Assembly (NCBI GenBank): GCA_019359045.1
Contig: JAHHIA010000012.1
Location: 1-64,000, forward strand
From: Scytolyngbya sp. HA4215-MV1
GTDB taxonomy: Bacteria; Cyanobacteriota; Cyanobacteriia; Leptolyngbyales; Leptolyngbyaceae
Direction of reading: 5' to 3'
Length of the DNA: 64,000 nucleotides
The notes beneath the pieces are model-generated. The model saw nothing but the letters and a program-made list of their open reading frames with translations, was not told the origin of the DNA and ran no database searches. Every line of letters starts with the position of its first letter. The first letter of the stretch is position 1. The translations under genes and the position numbers were made by a program. Shown here piece by piece: positions 19,560 through 30,361 of this stretch.

Positions 19560-20966
19560 TTATTCCAACTCCCTCCTCACCAGCACTCTGTGCCACGGAA
19601 TACCGGGGTCTTGGGCAAGATACTTGCCGATCGCGATCGCACCAAAGCGATTCATGTGGCTGGGGTCGGCGAAGTTTTCATTCCGCGAAAGTTGGGGATG
19701 CCGACTGATATCACGGAAAATTAACCGCTTCTGGCGAGAAAAGTTTGCCATGTATCGCCAAAAGGCATTTTCGTAATCCTGCCGCGTCCAATCTAGATAA
19801 CTTTCGGTCAGTGGCAAATTGACAAATACCACTGGGATGTTCTTCGCTTGAGTAAAGGAGAGCACGCGATCAAGCGCCAGAGTTTGCTGTCCTTGCAAAT
19901 TAAAGTTTTGGTAGTCACTATCGTATTGCCCAGAAACCCAGGAATATCGTTGATAGTAAGTAGCAGGCTCAAAGCGCAGTGTCACTAGCTGCAAGCCAGC
20001 TTTGCGAGCATCCAGGCTGGGGGCAGGCAGTGAATAGAACGGAGAAAATTGGTGCAAAAACGGGTTAGCAGCATCGCAGAGAAGCTCCTGAATGCCTGGG
20101 GTCGGGAGTGCAAGGGGGGCAGGATTGGGAGAAGGCTGGCGATCGGCAGGAGCGAAGTTTGATGATGGGTCTTGATTGGTTGTCAGGTCTTGATTGGCTG
20201 TCAGGTCTTGATTGATTGTCAGGTCTTGATTGGTTGTCAGAGTTTGACCGACTGCCCCAGTTTGCGCTGGGGCGGGTTGGGAGAAGCGGGAAGTGGCGCG
20301 ATCGGCAAAATGCTCCGGCAACGCTTCGATACAAATTCGCTTTTGCTCGGCTGGGGGCAGGGTTGGACGGATGCCGCTAGATAAAAGTTTGTAGCCCTTC
20401 GATGCCACAATCCCGTTGTAGGTAATATCCAAGCGTCCACTGTTAAAAGCGCGAGATCCATCTGCCCACACAATCAGGCGGGGGAGTTGATCTGGCGTCA
20501 GAATCCGCTGAATCAGGAGATTGACCACCTGAGCCGTCGCTCCGTTGATCCCAAAGTTAAAGACACGCAGGTTGGGATAGTTGCGTTGTGCCAGGGCTTG
20601 CTGGAGAGTAATGGGATCGATGCCCTGTAATGCCCGTGAACTACCAACGATCAAAATTTCGGGTGTGCCAAAAGCCGCCTGGTACTCCAGATAAAGCTTC
20701 AGTTGTCGATCGAATTGTTTGCTGTTAAAGGTGGGATACGCATACGTGAGGGAAGCAGGGGACGGAGACCCTTCAGAAGATGAATGGGGCATGGGCTGGC
20801 TAATCGCGACCGATGAAATCAGGGACGACGATCGTCCTTGCCATGGGTTAGGCATCTCGACAGACGGCAGCACAAAACTCATCACCTCAGAGAATTGGAT
20901 GACCGCAGCAAATACGGGAATAGCAAGACCCGAAAATTGGGTCAAAGAGAACGGTGTTCTGTCCAT
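19560..20966 (-). CDS. SGNH-hydrolase-like protein with a repetitive Asn/Gln/Asp/Thr linker
   Basis: 468 residues. A hydrophobic N-terminal segment (about 10-35) suggests a membrane anchor or uncleaved signal. The core has VGSSRALQGIDP, matching the block I serine region of SGNH hydrolases, and near the C-terminus FADPSHMNRFG, matching the Asp-x2-His block V. The spacing fits cyanobacterial SGNH-like proteins that may act on extracellular polysaccharide. Between them, a spacer contains four copies of a six-residue (L)T(T/I/A)NQD unit made by 18-bp DNA repeats. Enzymatic activity is not certain because the canonical GDS motif is changed to GSS. It converges with the hybrid kinase (28-bp gap). 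Confidence 0.7.
   Translation of the reverse strand: MDRTPFSLTQFSGLAIPVFAAVIQFSEVMSFVLPSVEMPNPWQGRSSSLISSVAISQPMPHSSSEGSPSPASLTYAYPTFNSKQFDRQLKLYLEYQAAFGTPEILIVGSSRALQGIDPITLQQALAQRNYPNLRVFNFGINGATAQVVNLLIQRILTPDQLPRLIVWADGSRAFNSGRLDITYNGIVASKGYKLLSSGIRPTLPPAEQKRICIEALPEHFADRATSRFSQPAPAQTGAVGQTLTTNQDLTINQDLTANQDLTTNQDPSSNFAPADRQPSPNPAPLALPTPGIQELLCDAANPFLHQFSPFYSLPAPSLDARKAGLQLVTLRFEPATYYQRYSWVSGQYDSDYQNFNLQGQQTLALDRVLSFTQAKNIPVVFVNLPLTESYLDWTRQDYENAFWRYMANFSRQKRLIFRDISRHPQLSRNENFADPSHMNRFGAIAIGKYLAQDPGIPWHRVLVRRELE
20164..20240 (-). repeat. 18-bp minisatellite inside the SGNH-like gene
   Basis: About four tandem 18-bp units built on GTCAGGTCTTGATTG, in frame with the gene so that length changes would add or remove six residues without a frameshift. 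Confidence 0.85.
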
Positions 20967-21263
20967 AGAAGTTTAAATACACCATTACAGCGATCGTCAG
21001 CGAAAAGGTAAAGCACGACCTCGAAGAAAGCATTTGGGCAAAAGCAATACTTACATACCTCGGTAAAATGAGTGAAACGCCCCGATCGAAGAGCCTAAAT
21101 CATACACAGCACTATTAACCTTGCCCATGAATAGGTTCAACACTTCAACCCAGATTCCCTGGATCGTGACGTAAACCACCGACTCATCGATGCGCTACAT
21201 GAGTCGAGAGCCATCGAGATTGGACAATAAACGCAACGGATTCGATCTGTCATCATCAAGAGG

Positions 21264-22895
21264 ATGTCCTTGCAAATGAGCAAAGCTCGGTTCTGGCTCA
21301 AGGGTTTGTTGATAATCGTGCTTGTCTTGGGTGTCTTTTTTCGCTTTGCCAGTCTTGACCATAAAGTCTACTGGCACGATGAAGCCTACACGTCGCTCCG
21401 TGCGGCAGGGTATACCCGCAGTGAAATTGATCAAGAGATTTTTCAAAATCAGATTGTTCGGGCGGCTGACCTGCAAAAGTTTCAACGGCTAAAACCAGGC
21501 AGTACAGCGGCTGACACCGTACGATCACTGGCGCAAGAAGATCCACAACATCCGCCGCTCTATTTCCTCATAGCGAGGGTTTGGATGCAGCAATTTGGTA
21601 GTTCGCTGACGGCTTCGCGATCGCTGCCCGCCCTACTCAGCCTTTTGTCGCTGCCCCTCCTGTATGGACTGGCCATGGAATTGTTTGCCTTACCGCCAGC
21701 AGCACTTTGGGCAACCGTTCTGCTCTCGCTCTCCCCCTTTGACATTTTGTTCGCGCAAACCGCTCGGCAATATAGCCTGCTTACGGTTGCCGTAATCGCT
21801 AGTCACTTCTTTTTACTCCGCGCTCTGCGCCGATCGACCCTCCAGCTTTGGGCTGGCTATAGTCTGAGCCTTGCGCTCGGTTTCTACTGTCACCCCCTTT
21901 TTGGACTAACCGTGATTGGGCACGGTGTTTATATCCTGGGGTTGTGGTTCCAGGGACTGCGCCATCAACGCCAAGAAATGCCCCAACCGCCGCAGTCGGC
22001 AATCGTCTTTTCACCCTCTACTCCTTTTTTGCCACCCTACATGGTTGCTACCACGATCGGGGTCTTACTCTACGCACCCTGGCTGTGGGTTCTGCAAACC
22101 AATCAAAAACAGGCACTCTCTACCACCGATTGGACTCGAATCACGGTAGAACCGCTCTACCTGGCAAAGCTCTGGTTGCTCAGTTTCACCGCGCTGTTTC
22201 TTGATCTCGATTTCGGCTTTAACAATCCCGTCACTTATCTGCTCCGACTCCCCTTATTGGTCATGCTGGGAGTGGCGTTCTATTGGGTCTATCGCCACAC
22301 ACCAATTCGCACCTGGCTCTTGATTGTGACCTCAGTTGGCGTGCCATTCTTGCTGCTGGCATTGCCAGATTTGTTGGTTGGTGGAAAACGATCGACAGTG
22401 AGTCGTTACCTCATTTCGTGTTATCCCGGATTGCAACTGTCAGCGGCGTACCTGATCGCAAAGACGATCGCAACTATTCGGCATCCCGTGCTGGCAGGGT
22501 TGCAACGGGGTGCCCTGGCGCTATTGCTCACAGGCAGCTTAGTCTCTTGCACAATCAGCTTTTACGCCGATACTTGGTGGGATAAAGACTTGAGCTATGC
22601 CAATGGCGAAATCGCCCGCCGGATCAACACCGCAGCGACCTCGATGGTAGTGAGTGATGTGGGCAATGACTTTACCAACACAGGCGATTTGCTCTCGCTC
22701 AGCTATCTGTTACACAGCCAGATACCGTTATTGTTGCTACGTCAACCGTTCACTTTTCCACCGGGCAGTCTAGAACAACATCCTTTTGTTTTTCGTCCTT
22801 CCGAATCGCTCCGGCAAGCGATCGCTCAACAGGGGTATCGGCTAGAAATTCTGCCCCAAACGGGAAGCCTCTGGCAAGTACATTCCGTGCCCTAG
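21264..22895 (+). CDS. GT39-type membrane glycosyltransferase-like protein
   Basis: 543 residues with about ten hydrophobic helices. After the first helix comes FRFASLDHKVYWHDEAY, the first periplasmic loop with the acidic DE pair typical of PMT/ArnT-type GT39 enzymes, which transfer a sugar from a polyprenyl phosphate. HPPLYFLI further on fits the same family, and the C-terminal part is a small periplasmic domain. The ATG at 21264 is used; a second ATG at 21276 gives MSKARFW and is equally plausible. Acceptor unknown. A second protein of the same class starts at 62669. Confidence 0.8.
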   Translation: MSLQMSKARFWLKGLLIIVLVLGVFFRFASLDHKVYWHDEAYTSLRAAGYTRSEIDQEIFQNQIVRAADLQKFQRLKPGSTAADTVRSLAQEDPQHPPLYFLIARVWMQQFGSSLTASRSLPALLSLLSLPLLYGLAMELFALPPAALWATVLLSLSPFDILFAQTARQYSLLTVAVIASHFFLLRALRRSTLQLWAGYSLSLALGFYCHPLFGLTVIGHGVYILGLWFQGLRHQRQEMPQPPQSAIVFSPSTPFLPPYMVATTIGVLLYAPWLWVLQTNQKQALSTTDWTRITVEPLYLAKLWLLSFTALFLDLDFGFNNPVTYLLRLPLLVMLGVAFYWVYRHTPIRTWLLIVTSVGVPFLLLALPDLLVGGKRSTVSRYLISCYPGLQLSAAYLIAKTIATIRHPVLAGLQRGALALLLTGSLVSCTISFYADTWWDKDLSYANGEIARRINTAATSMVVSDVGNDFTNTGDLLSLSYLLHSQIPLLLLRQPFTFPPGSLEQHPFVFRPSESLRQAIAQQGYRLEILPQTGSLWQVHSVP

Positions 22896-23496
22896 AGATT
22901 CACCGATCGGGGGAAACTGAAGGGGTTAACTACGGTCATTGCCTTTGCAGACTAACAGAAATCGATAACTTTTCAATTGATAGGTAGGTAATTTTTTGGT
23001 TTACCTTGCTCAAACGCCAGGGTAAACACCGCAACCATAACCGTGCAGGATCAGACAAGGCTCTGAAGCCCTGTACCGATTCAGGCTTTGCGATGTTTAA
23101 ATGATCGGGGTTATTGCGATACATCACACTGCGATGCGAAGGGGAAATTCGATAAGTTTACCAATTCGTACATATCTCAACCGTAATATCCATCAACTTT
23201 CATCCAGTCGTTCGTATTCTTGCGGATCGCCTTACCCCGCCTCCTACCCGTAGAATTCCCCAGTCCCTGTACTTTTACTCAGGTAGGGAGAAATTCAGCG
23301 GAGTCCGCGACAGAAATTAGGGGTTCTCTACGAGTAATGCCGACGATCGCCAATGCTACGCTGATCAGCAATTGATGAATGGGTATGGGAAGATTCTCTA
23401 AATAGAGAGACAACCCTATAGGGACACCTTCCTCATTTACTGATCAAACTGTCAAAATGTTGCAAAAATCAGCTTACTAGAACTTGTTCGCTCCCT
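22896..23496. other. Intergenic region before the CBCR-type hybrid kinase
   Basis: 601 bp. No convincing gene. A short minus-strand open frame (22936-23127, 63 codons) has no recognisable family. A weak hairpin (GTTTACC at 22999 with GGTAAAC at 23021) is present. The region likely carries the promoter of the large kinase. Confidence 0.4.
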
Positions 23497-26400
23497 ATGC
23501 TCACAGCATCCCTGCCTTCTGACGAACCTGCCAGACTCAAAGCACTCTACCAGTGCAATATTCTGGATACGCCACCTGAGAGTGATTTTGACAGTATTAC
23601 TCGGCTAGCTGCTTACATTTGCGATGCTCCGATCGCCCTGATCAGCCTAATTGATGAAGATCGGCAATGGTTCAAATCTAGGGTAGGTCTCGATGTGAAC
23701 GAGACTCCCCGCGATCTAGCATTTTGCGCCCATGCCATCTTACACACTGATCTTTTCATCGTTTACGACACTCTAGAAGACGAACGGTTCGCAGACAACC
23801 CCTTAGTCACCGGGCATCCTTATATTCGTTCCTATGTGGGAGCCCCCCTGATCACCTCCGAAGGCTACATTCTGGGTACACTTTGCGTCATCGATCTACA
23901 ACCGCGCCACTTGACCAGTCTGCAATTGGAAGCCCTCCAGACCCTAGCCCAGCAAGTTGCCAAACAATTGGAACTGCGTCGTGACCTGAGCAAGCTGGAA
24001 CACAAGCTAGTTCGACGTAGAGCTCCTAAGACTCAGCACAGTTCATTTTTAACGCGGGTCGCCCTTTCTTTAGGAGCTGTCTCCGCTTTATTAATGACTG
24101 TGGGCATTGCCTTCTATCAGACCAACCAGAGCATGGTGCTGCAAACGAATGAGATCGTGAGTCAACAAGCCTTGATCGAAAAGGTTGCCACTCTGCGTAC
24201 CTATCTCAATCGGGCTGAAATCAGCCAGTACAGTTATGTGCTTTCAGGAGATCCGGAAGAACTCAAGGCTTACTACACTGCAATTGAAACAACCCAGCAT
24301 ACGCTACAAAATCTACGCCAACTCTCCCAACAATATCTTAGCAATCGCAAAAGTGGCGCCACATCCAATGATTGGATGACGTCCCAGCAAATTACGGAGA
24401 AACCTGTTTACGATCTCAAGAGACTCGCAACTCTTGAGAAAATGATCACAGCCCAAGTGGGTCTGATGCCAGACATCGTGCAGTTGCGGCAAGAGCGCGG
24501 CTCAGAAGCGGCTTCGCGACGGCTTAACCAGGCTGATGTTCGCCGAGACTCGATCGATTTATTAAAAGAACTCGATCAGTTGGAAAAACCCCAAACTCGT
24601 TCGTTTGAGGATCTTCTACAGGATACCCGGCAAGATGCCCGCACCACAGTCATGACCTCCATTGGAGGAATCGGGCTAACAGGCGCGATTTTATGGTTCA
24701 TTTTCTATTTAATTTATTTAGAAAACAAAAAGCGTCACCAAGTTGAAAGTGTCTTGGAACAAGAGCGCGATTTTTCGACTGCGATCGTCAATACTGCAGG
24801 GGCATTAGTGGTGGTCATGGACCCCCAAGGTAGAATTGTGCGCTTTAACCAGGAGGCTGAGCGCGTCAGTGGCTATGCATTTGCAGAAGTGCGCGGTAAG
24901 GCTGTTTGGGATATTTTACTCTTACCTGAAGATAAAAAAATTGTCCAAGCCACTTTCCTGAAGCTGGAAACGAAGCAAGGGTTTAGTAGTAACGAAAACT
25001 ACTGGGTCACTAAAAAAGGCGACTTGCACCTGATCTCTTGGTCTAATCGGATCATTCATGATTCAGAGGGCGATGTTGAATACATTATTGGACTCGGCAT
25101 TGACATTACTGAGCACAAACGGGCGGAAGCATCGCTCAGAGCCAGTGAAGAACAGTTTCGAGCAATTAGCGATGCCTCTCCCCTCGGTGTTTTTGTAACG
25201 AATGCCCAAGGCGATTGCCAATATACCAATCGCCTCTATCAGAAGATCACCGATCTTTCTCTGCAAGATTGCTTGGGACAAGGTTGGAGTACCGCAATTC
25301 ATCCTGAAGATCGCGATCGGATCATGCAAACATGGTACGAATCAGCCCAAAATCAGAAGTCCTTCCAAAGTGTGCTACGGTTTCTGCATCAAGATGGTGC
25401 CGTAGTCTGGGCGAGTGTCAAAACCGCCGAAATGCGAGATGGAGAAAGACTTTTGGGTTATGTCGGCACCGTAGAAGATATCACGGAGCAAGTCCGAGCA
25501 GAGCAGCGGCGCAATGCCCAGTATGCGATTACGAATGTACTGGCAGAATCGGCAACCTTACACGAGGCAACCTCAAAGATTTTGCAATCGCTGTGCGAAA
25601 GCCTGGAATGGGATGTGGGTCAGGTATGGAATGTCGATGCTCCAGCTGGCTTGATGCGATTTGTTGCCACCTGGCACAATTCCTCTCTTAATTTAGACCA
25701 ATTTGAAGCATCGGCACAGGCATTGGTGTTTGCTCCTGGCGAAGGGATGGTGGGTCGAGTTTGGGCTTCTCGACAACCGCTCTGGGTACATGATCTGCAG
25801 AATGATACCAATTTTGTGCAAAGCTCGGCTGCGATCGAAGCAGGGTTTCAACAGGCTTGTGGGTTCCCCATCTTGGGCAATAGCGGCATTTTGGGTGTGA
25901 TTTCGGCGTTTAGTCGGCATTCCCAAAATTTTGATGATGATCTGCTAGAAATGATGATTGCGATCGGTCAGCAGATTGGTCAGTTTATCGATCGTAAACA
26001 AGCCGAAGAAGAAGTCCAGCGGCAAACGGTGCGATCGCAGCTATTGGCTGACATCACCCTTCGCATTCGCCAATCCTTGGAACTGGAAGAAATCTTGCAA
26101 ACAGCAGTGACCGAAGTTCGCAACTTTCTTTATGCCGATCGTGTCCTCATTTATCGCTTTAAGCCAGACTGGAGCGGCACAGTTGTCGTGGAATCGGTAG
26201 AAGCATCACGGAGTGCTTTGCTTGGCTCCGACATTCGTGACATTTGCTTCATTGAAAATTGCCGAGCACTATATCAACAAGGACGCATCCGGGCGATCGA
26301 TGATGTGGAACAATCTGATCTTTCTGATTGTCACAAAAAAATGCTGACACAGTTTCAGGTTCAAGCAAACCTGGTGGTTCCGCTCTTAGAAAGTGAAGAA

Positions 26401-28686
26401 TTATGGGGGCTGCTCATCGCGCATCAATGCTCCCATACTCGCCACTGGCAAAAATTTGAAACCAGTTTCCTGAGTTTACTCGCCAACCAGGTGGGCATTG
26501 CCTTATCCCAGTCTCGCTTACTCAGCCAAGAAATTAAGCAGCGCCAACAACTCGCCCAACAAAATCAGGCCCTCAAAGAATCGCGTGCCGCCGCAGAACA
26601 TGCCCGCAAAGCCGCTATCCAGGCTCGTCGAACCGCAGAACAGGCAACTGAAATGAAGAGTGCCTTTCTTGCCACCATGAGCCATGAAATTCGCACCCCG
26701 ATGAATGCTGTCATTGGAATGGCAGGATTGCTGCTGAATACCAACCTTGATCCCCAACAACACGACTTTACTGAAACCATTCGGAGTAGTGGAGATAGCC
26801 TACTCACTCTGATTAACGAAATTTTGGATTTTTCCAAGTTGGAAGCAAAAGAAGTCAATCTTGAAGTGTTGGATTTTAACCTCAGCCTTTGCCTGGAAGA
26901 AATCACAGAATTGCTAGCAGTGCCAGCCCACAATAAGCATTTGAACCTCTCTAGCTTGATTCACCCCAGTGTGCCCACGTTGCTGCGAGGAGATTTCAGC
27001 CGTTTACGTCAGGTTTTGACGAATCTGGTGGGCAATGCGGTCAAATTTACCTCGATCGGGGAAGTAGTCATTGAGGTATCTCTCCAGTCACAGACTCTAA
27101 CCCATGCCACCATTTTGTTTTCTGTGACCGATACCGGGATTGGCATTGCACCTGACGTGCAACATAAACTGTTTCAGCCGTTTACTCAAATGGATGCTTC
27201 TACCACGCGCAAGTATGGTGGCACGGGGCTGGGGCTGGCGATTTGTAAGCAGTTGGTTGAGTTAATGGGGGGTGAAATTGGGTTGCAAAGCTTTCCTGGC
27301 AAAGGATCGAGTTTCCGGTTCACGATTCCCTTTGAAAAACAAGTATCCTCACTGGAGGTTCCTGCACTTGTTCCTCTTGCCTCTCCACTGATTGGCTGCA
27401 AGCTATTGATTGTCGATAGTAATGCCACCAGTCGGCAAGCAATTCGCTATCAAACTGTAACCTGGGATGTATCGATCGATGAAACGGATGATGCCGAAGT
27501 TGCTCTAGAGATGTTGCGATCTCAAGCAAGGCAAGGCAAGCCCTACGACATCGCCATCTTAGATCGACAACTCCCCGAAATTAATGGGCAATTTTTGAGT
27601 CAGCAGATCCGGACTGATCCTATATTAGCCAAGACACGTCTGGTAATTTTGGCGACCTTGAACCAGCAAATGACCACGCATCGCCTAGAGGCTTTAGGAG
27701 CGTCGGCATTTTTGATGAAGCCCATTAAACAATCTCGTCTATTCGATTGCCTGGCAAGTGTGATGAGTCATGAATCAAGCCAAAATCCGTCTAAACTGGT
27801 ACATACTTCCAGTAGTAAAGTGACGAAACCGCCCTTGCTAGAGCCTGCCGATGCGTCCAAAATCAAGATTTTGTTGGTGGACGATAGTCCAGTCAACCAA
27901 AAATTAGCGATTAATCAACTGAAACACTTGGGGTACAAGGCAGATATCGCAGCCAATGGTAGAGAAGTTTTGGATTTAGTTGCCAAGATTGACTACGACA
28001 TCATTCTAATGGACTGCCAAATGCCAGTAATGGATGGCTATGATGCAACGCGGTTCATTCGCCAAGCGGAAGTCGGTTCCCGACACACGATCGTGATTGC
28101 AATGACAGCGAATGCGATGAAAGAAGATCGCGATCGTTGTCTGGCAGCAGGTATGGATGATTACCTAAGCAAACCTGTACGGATTGAGGAACTTGCCGAA
28201 AAACTGGCAACTTGGAGCGAACTTATCTTGCGGCTAGCAACGAATCAGTCGGCGAAAAACGAAGCTGAAGACCTGATAAAACCTTATTTGGGAGAAGCAA
28301 CTGTGTCCCATGATGCTGAGCAGAACCAGACTACCCAGAATTTACAAATTAACTGGGATCACCTTCACCAACTGTCTGGGCACAATGAGGCGTTTGAGTG
28401 GGAAATCCTAAATTCTTTAGTGGAGTCAATGCCTCAGCGCTTAGAAAAGCTAGAGGATATGGTTAAGTTAAAAGATTTTCCTAACATTGAGTTGGAAGCC
28501 CACTCGATCAAGGGGGCTTGTGCATGTGCCGGAGCGACTATTTTGGGAGATCTGTCAGCCCAGGTAGAACAAGCCGCTTTAGCTCAGCAGGGCGAAGCGA
28601 TCGAGGAGCTAATGACGAACTTGAGCAAAAACTTTCAAGTTTTTCAGGATCTGGTCAACCAACACTCTCAATCACTGTCTTTATAG
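23497..28686 (+). CDS. Hybrid sensor kinase with candidate DXCF cyanobacteriochrome GAF, REC-REC-HPt
   Basis: 1729 residues. In order: GAF (25-165), TM (183-208), CHASE3-like extracytoplasmic domain (about 210-370), TM (388-410), two PAS (425-545, 548-670), GAF (675-835), GAF (845-1010), HisKA with H1063 in MSHEIRTP, ATPase ([23 protein letters not shown]), receiver 1 with D1356, receiver 2 with D1506 in [13 protein letters not shown], and HPt with H1669 in EAHSIKGAC. The third GAF has DICF (C917) and, 28 residues later, DCH (C945). This is the spacing of the two chromophore-linked cysteines in DXCF cyanobacteriochromes such as TePixJ. It also has [15 protein letters not shown] and WGLLIAHQ, all typical. 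It is therefore a candidate blue-light/green sensor with a full internal phosphorelay. No clear ribosome-binding site precedes the ATG. Confidence 0.9.
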   Translation: MLTASLPSDEPARLKALYQCNILDTPPESDFDSITRLAAYICDAPIALISLIDEDRQWFKSRVGLDVNETPRDLAFCAHAILHTDLFIVYDTLEDERFADNPLVTGHPYIRSYVGAPLITSEGYILGTLCVIDLQPRHLTSLQLEALQTLAQQVAKQLELRRDLSKLEHKLVRRRAPKTQHSSFLTRVALSLGAVSALLMTVGIAFYQTNQSMVLQTNEIVSQQALIEKVATLRTYLNRAEISQYSYVLSGDPEELKAYYTAIETTQHTLQNLRQLSQQYLSNRKSGATSNDWMTSQQITEKPVYDLKRLATLEKMITAQVGLMPDIVQLRQERGSEAASRRLNQADVRRDSIDLLKELDQLEKPQTRSFEDLLQDTRQDARTTVMTSIGGIGLTGAILWFIFYLIYLENKKRHQVESVLEQERDFSTAIVNTAGALVVVMDPQGRIVRFNQEAERVSGYAFAEVRGKAVWDILLLPEDKKIVQATFLKLETKQGFSSNENYWVTKKGDLHLISWSNRIIHDSEGDVEYIIGLGIDITEHKRAEASLRASEEQFRAISDASPLGVFVTNAQGDCQYTNRLYQKITDLSLQDCLGQGWSTAIHPEDRDRIMQTWYESAQNQKSFQSVLRFLHQDGAVVWASVKTAEMRDGERLLGYVGTVEDITEQVRAEQRRNAQYAITNVLAESATLHEATSKILQSLCESLEWDVGQVWNVDAPAGLMRFVATWHNSSLNLDQFEASAQALVFAPGEGMVGRVWASRQPLWVHDLQNDTNFVQSSAAIEAGFQQACGFPILGNSGILGVISAFSRHSQNFDDDLLEMMIAIGQQIGQFIDRKQAEEEVQRQTVRSQLLADITLRIRQSLELEEILQTAVTEVRNFLYADRVLIYRFKPDWSGTVVVESVEASRSALLGSDIRDICFIENCRALYQQGRIRAIDDVEQSDLSDCHKKMLTQFQVQANLVVPLLESEELWGLLIAHQCSHTRHWQKFETSFLSLLANQVGIALSQSRLLSQEIKQRQQLAQQNQALKESRAAAEHARKAAIQARRTAEQATEMKSAFLATMSHEIRTPMNAVIGMAGLLLNTNLDPQQHDFTETIRSSGDSLLTLINEILDFSKLEAKEVNLEVLDFNLSLCLEEITELLAVPAHNKHLNLSSLIHPSVPTLLRGDFSRLRQVLTNLVGNAVKFTSIGEVVIEVSLQSQTLTHATILFSVTDTGIGIAPDVQHKLFQPFTQMDASTTRKYGGTGLGLAICKQLVELMGGEIGLQSFPGKGSSFRFTIPFEKQVSSLEVPALVPLASPLIGCKLLIVDSNATSRQAIRYQTVTWDVSIDETDDAEVALEMLRSQARQGKPYDIAILDRQLPEINGQFLSQQIRTDPILAKTRLVILATLNQQMTTHRLEALGASAFLMKPIKQSRLFDCLASVMSHESSQNPSKLVHTSSSKVTKPPLLEPADASKIKILLVDDSPVNQKLAINQLKHLGYKADIAANGREVLDLVAKIDYDIILMDCQMPVMDGYDATRFIRQAEVGSRHTIVIAMTANAMKEDRDRCLAAGMDDYLSKPVRIEELAEKLATWSELILRLATNQSAKNEAEDLIKPYLGEATVSHDAEQNQTTQNLQINWDHLHQLSGHNEAFEWEILNSLVESMPQRLEKLEDMVKLKDFPNIELEAHSIKGACACAGATILGDLSAQVEQAALAQQGEAIEELMTNLSKNFQVFQDLVNQHSQSLSL

Positions 28687-28711
28687 CAGTTTTCACCTGA
28701 GTGAAGTACAG

Positions 28712-28761
28712 GAGTGTGAAGTACAGCGGGGTGCAAAGCACCCTCACTGTACTTCACACTC
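28712..28761. terminator. Strong hairpin between convergent genes
   Basis: A perfect 15-bp stem (28712-28726 with 28747-28761) capped by a further 6-bp stem (GGGTGC/GCACCC, loop AAA). It lies 25 bp after the kinase stop and 28 bp before the stop of the convergent CDF transporter, so it can serve both. The outer arm GTGAAGTACA is also present as a direct repeat just upstream. Confidence 0.8.
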
Positions 28762-28789
28762 TTGAAAAGGGCTATATAAACGACCGTCT

Positions 28790-29698
28790 TCATAAATGAC
28801 TGTCTTCATAACTAATTTGAGCCGACTGATAGCTGGGCGGTTCGACATGAGTCAAGATGCGCGCCGGACCGAACCGCTGTTCCAGACGACTTTCGACTTC
28901 TTCGGTAATTTGGTGAGCGGACTCTACATCCTTCACGTCTACGACCAAGTGCATTTCAATGAAAACCTGACGACCTACGATGCCCCGTGATGCGATGGCA
29001 TGGCAATTGATCACACCCGGTACAGTCATGGCAATCTCGTGGACGGCTTCAGGCGCGATCGCGATCTCATCCACAAGCCAGGGCAAATTTTGCTTCAAAA
29101 CGGACCATCCGCTAAAAAACACCAGTAGCGCAACGGGAAAAGCCAGAACAATATCCAACCATTGGAATTTAAAAATCCAAATACCAATTAAGCCTGCTAG
29201 CACACTGATGGTGACCCAAACATCGCTCATCGTGTGCTGGGCATCCGCGATCAAAATCGGGCTACCGACCCGTCTGCCCACATGCCGTTCATAGAAGGCA
29301 ACAAAAATATTGATCCCCAGAATAATGAGAAGGAACCATAATTCAGGACCGGAAATTCTAACGGGTTCACTGCCTTTCAAAATTCGTTCGATCGCCCCCT
29401 GCAAAATCTCAAAACAAGCAATTCCCAAAAAGGCTGCAATCCCCAGTGCACCCACCGCTTCAAATTTTTGGTGCCCGTAGGGATGTTCGCGATCGGGAAC
29501 AGGCGAAGAAAATCGACTTGCAACTAGCCCTAACACGTTATTGGCGCTATCAGTCACACTATGCAATGCATCTGCTAGCAAACTGAGAGAGCCTGTCCAC
29601 CAACCCACCCAGACTTTTAACCCCATCACCACCAGGTTGAGGCATAAGGTGATCAGCAAAACCCGTCGCACTGCTGAACGATTATCGACCACTACCAT
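28790..29698 (-). CDS. Cation diffusion facilitator (CDF) metal transporter
   Basis: 302 residues with six hydrophobic helices followed by a cytoplasmic alpha/beta domain. The metal-site motifs are present: LADALHSVTDS (HxxxD in helix 2) and IADAQHTMSD (HxxxD in helix 5). With this pair the protein likely exports a divalent cation such as Zn, Fe, Mn or Co in exchange for protons; which one cannot be read. The C-terminal domain has IEMHLVVDV, typical of the CDF dimerisation fold. No regulator is adjacent. Confidence 0.92.
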   Translation of the reverse strand: MVVVDNRSAVRRVLLITLCLNLVVMGLKVWVGWWTGSLSLLADALHSVTDSANNVLGLVASRFSSPVPDREHPYGHQKFEAVGALGIAAFLGIACFEILQGAIERILKGSEPVRISGPELWFLLIILGINIFVAFYERHVGRRVGSPILIADAQHTMSDVWVTISVLAGLIGIWIFKFQWLDIVLAFPVALLVFFSGWSVLKQNLPWLVDEIAIAPEAVHEIAMTVPGVINCHAIASRGIVGRQVFIEMHLVVDVKDVESAHQITEEVESRLEQRFGPARILTHVEPPSYQSAQISYEDSHL

Positions 29699-29892
29699 CA
29701 GGTTTCTCGCATCCTACTACTAGACTACCTGGACTTTAGACTCTGAATTGCAACGTTGCCTCAAAGACATTCAACCTCCAATGCGAAGGCTGAACCCGTC
29801 TTAGCAGATGTTCGAAATGCTATAGATACTGAGGAGCCTATTGGTCTTTATGTCCCCCTTCCTCGCTAGGATGGAAGAGCACTGCATTCAGA

Positions 29893-30255
29893 ATGATTAT
29901 CATGTCCCGCATCACGCTTAATCTGGTCGAAGGGTCTGTTGTATTTAGCTTTACCCCAGAGGCAGCGCGCAAGCTCCAGGCAGCGATCGCGGTGTTGATG
30001 GAAAGCCTGAAAGCAACGGCTGCGAAAGCGACTCCTGGCAGTGGCGCTGGCAAACCCAGCCCCAAACAACCAATGGAATATCAGTATACAGGAGACGTTT
30101 TCTTAGAAATTTTTTGTAATCCCAATATTTGGGTTAGCCCCTTTGCTGCCAAAGTCTTGATCACCCTGCGGGACGATCGCATTCGGTTGACCACAGAAGC
30201 AGAACTGAGTCGCCTGATTGAAGACCTCAACCAATATCTGGAACAGGCTGATTAA
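29893..30255 (+). CDS. Conserved small hypothetical protein
   Basis: 120 residues. Not recognised. It has a helical part (AARKLQAAIAVLMESLK), a small Ala/Gly/Pro/Lys-rich linker, and a beta-rich C-terminal half with an acidic end. Soluble, no signal. ATG at 29893, with a second ATG at 29902. It faces the NACHT-TPR gene tail to tail and is upstream of nothing on its strand, so it seems monocistronic. Confidence 0.6.
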   Translation: MIIMSRITLNLVEGSVVFSFTPEAARKLQAAIAVLMESLKATAAKATPGSGAGKPSPKQPMEYQYTGDVFLEIFCNPNIWVSPFAAKVLITLRDDRIRLTTEAELSRLIEDLNQYLEQAD

Positions 30256-30361
30256 AGAGATCTCGCAAACCTTCTTCTGATTAAATTTCCATGCCATGCC
30301 CGTAGACCAGATTTGGCAAACTAAACTATGCGCATCGCTCAGTTTGGCTCTTACTCATTGA

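Noticed and set aside
26565-26933. Minus-strand frame in the large hybrid kinase
   Set aside because: Opposite the HisKA domain and without a start signal or family pattern.
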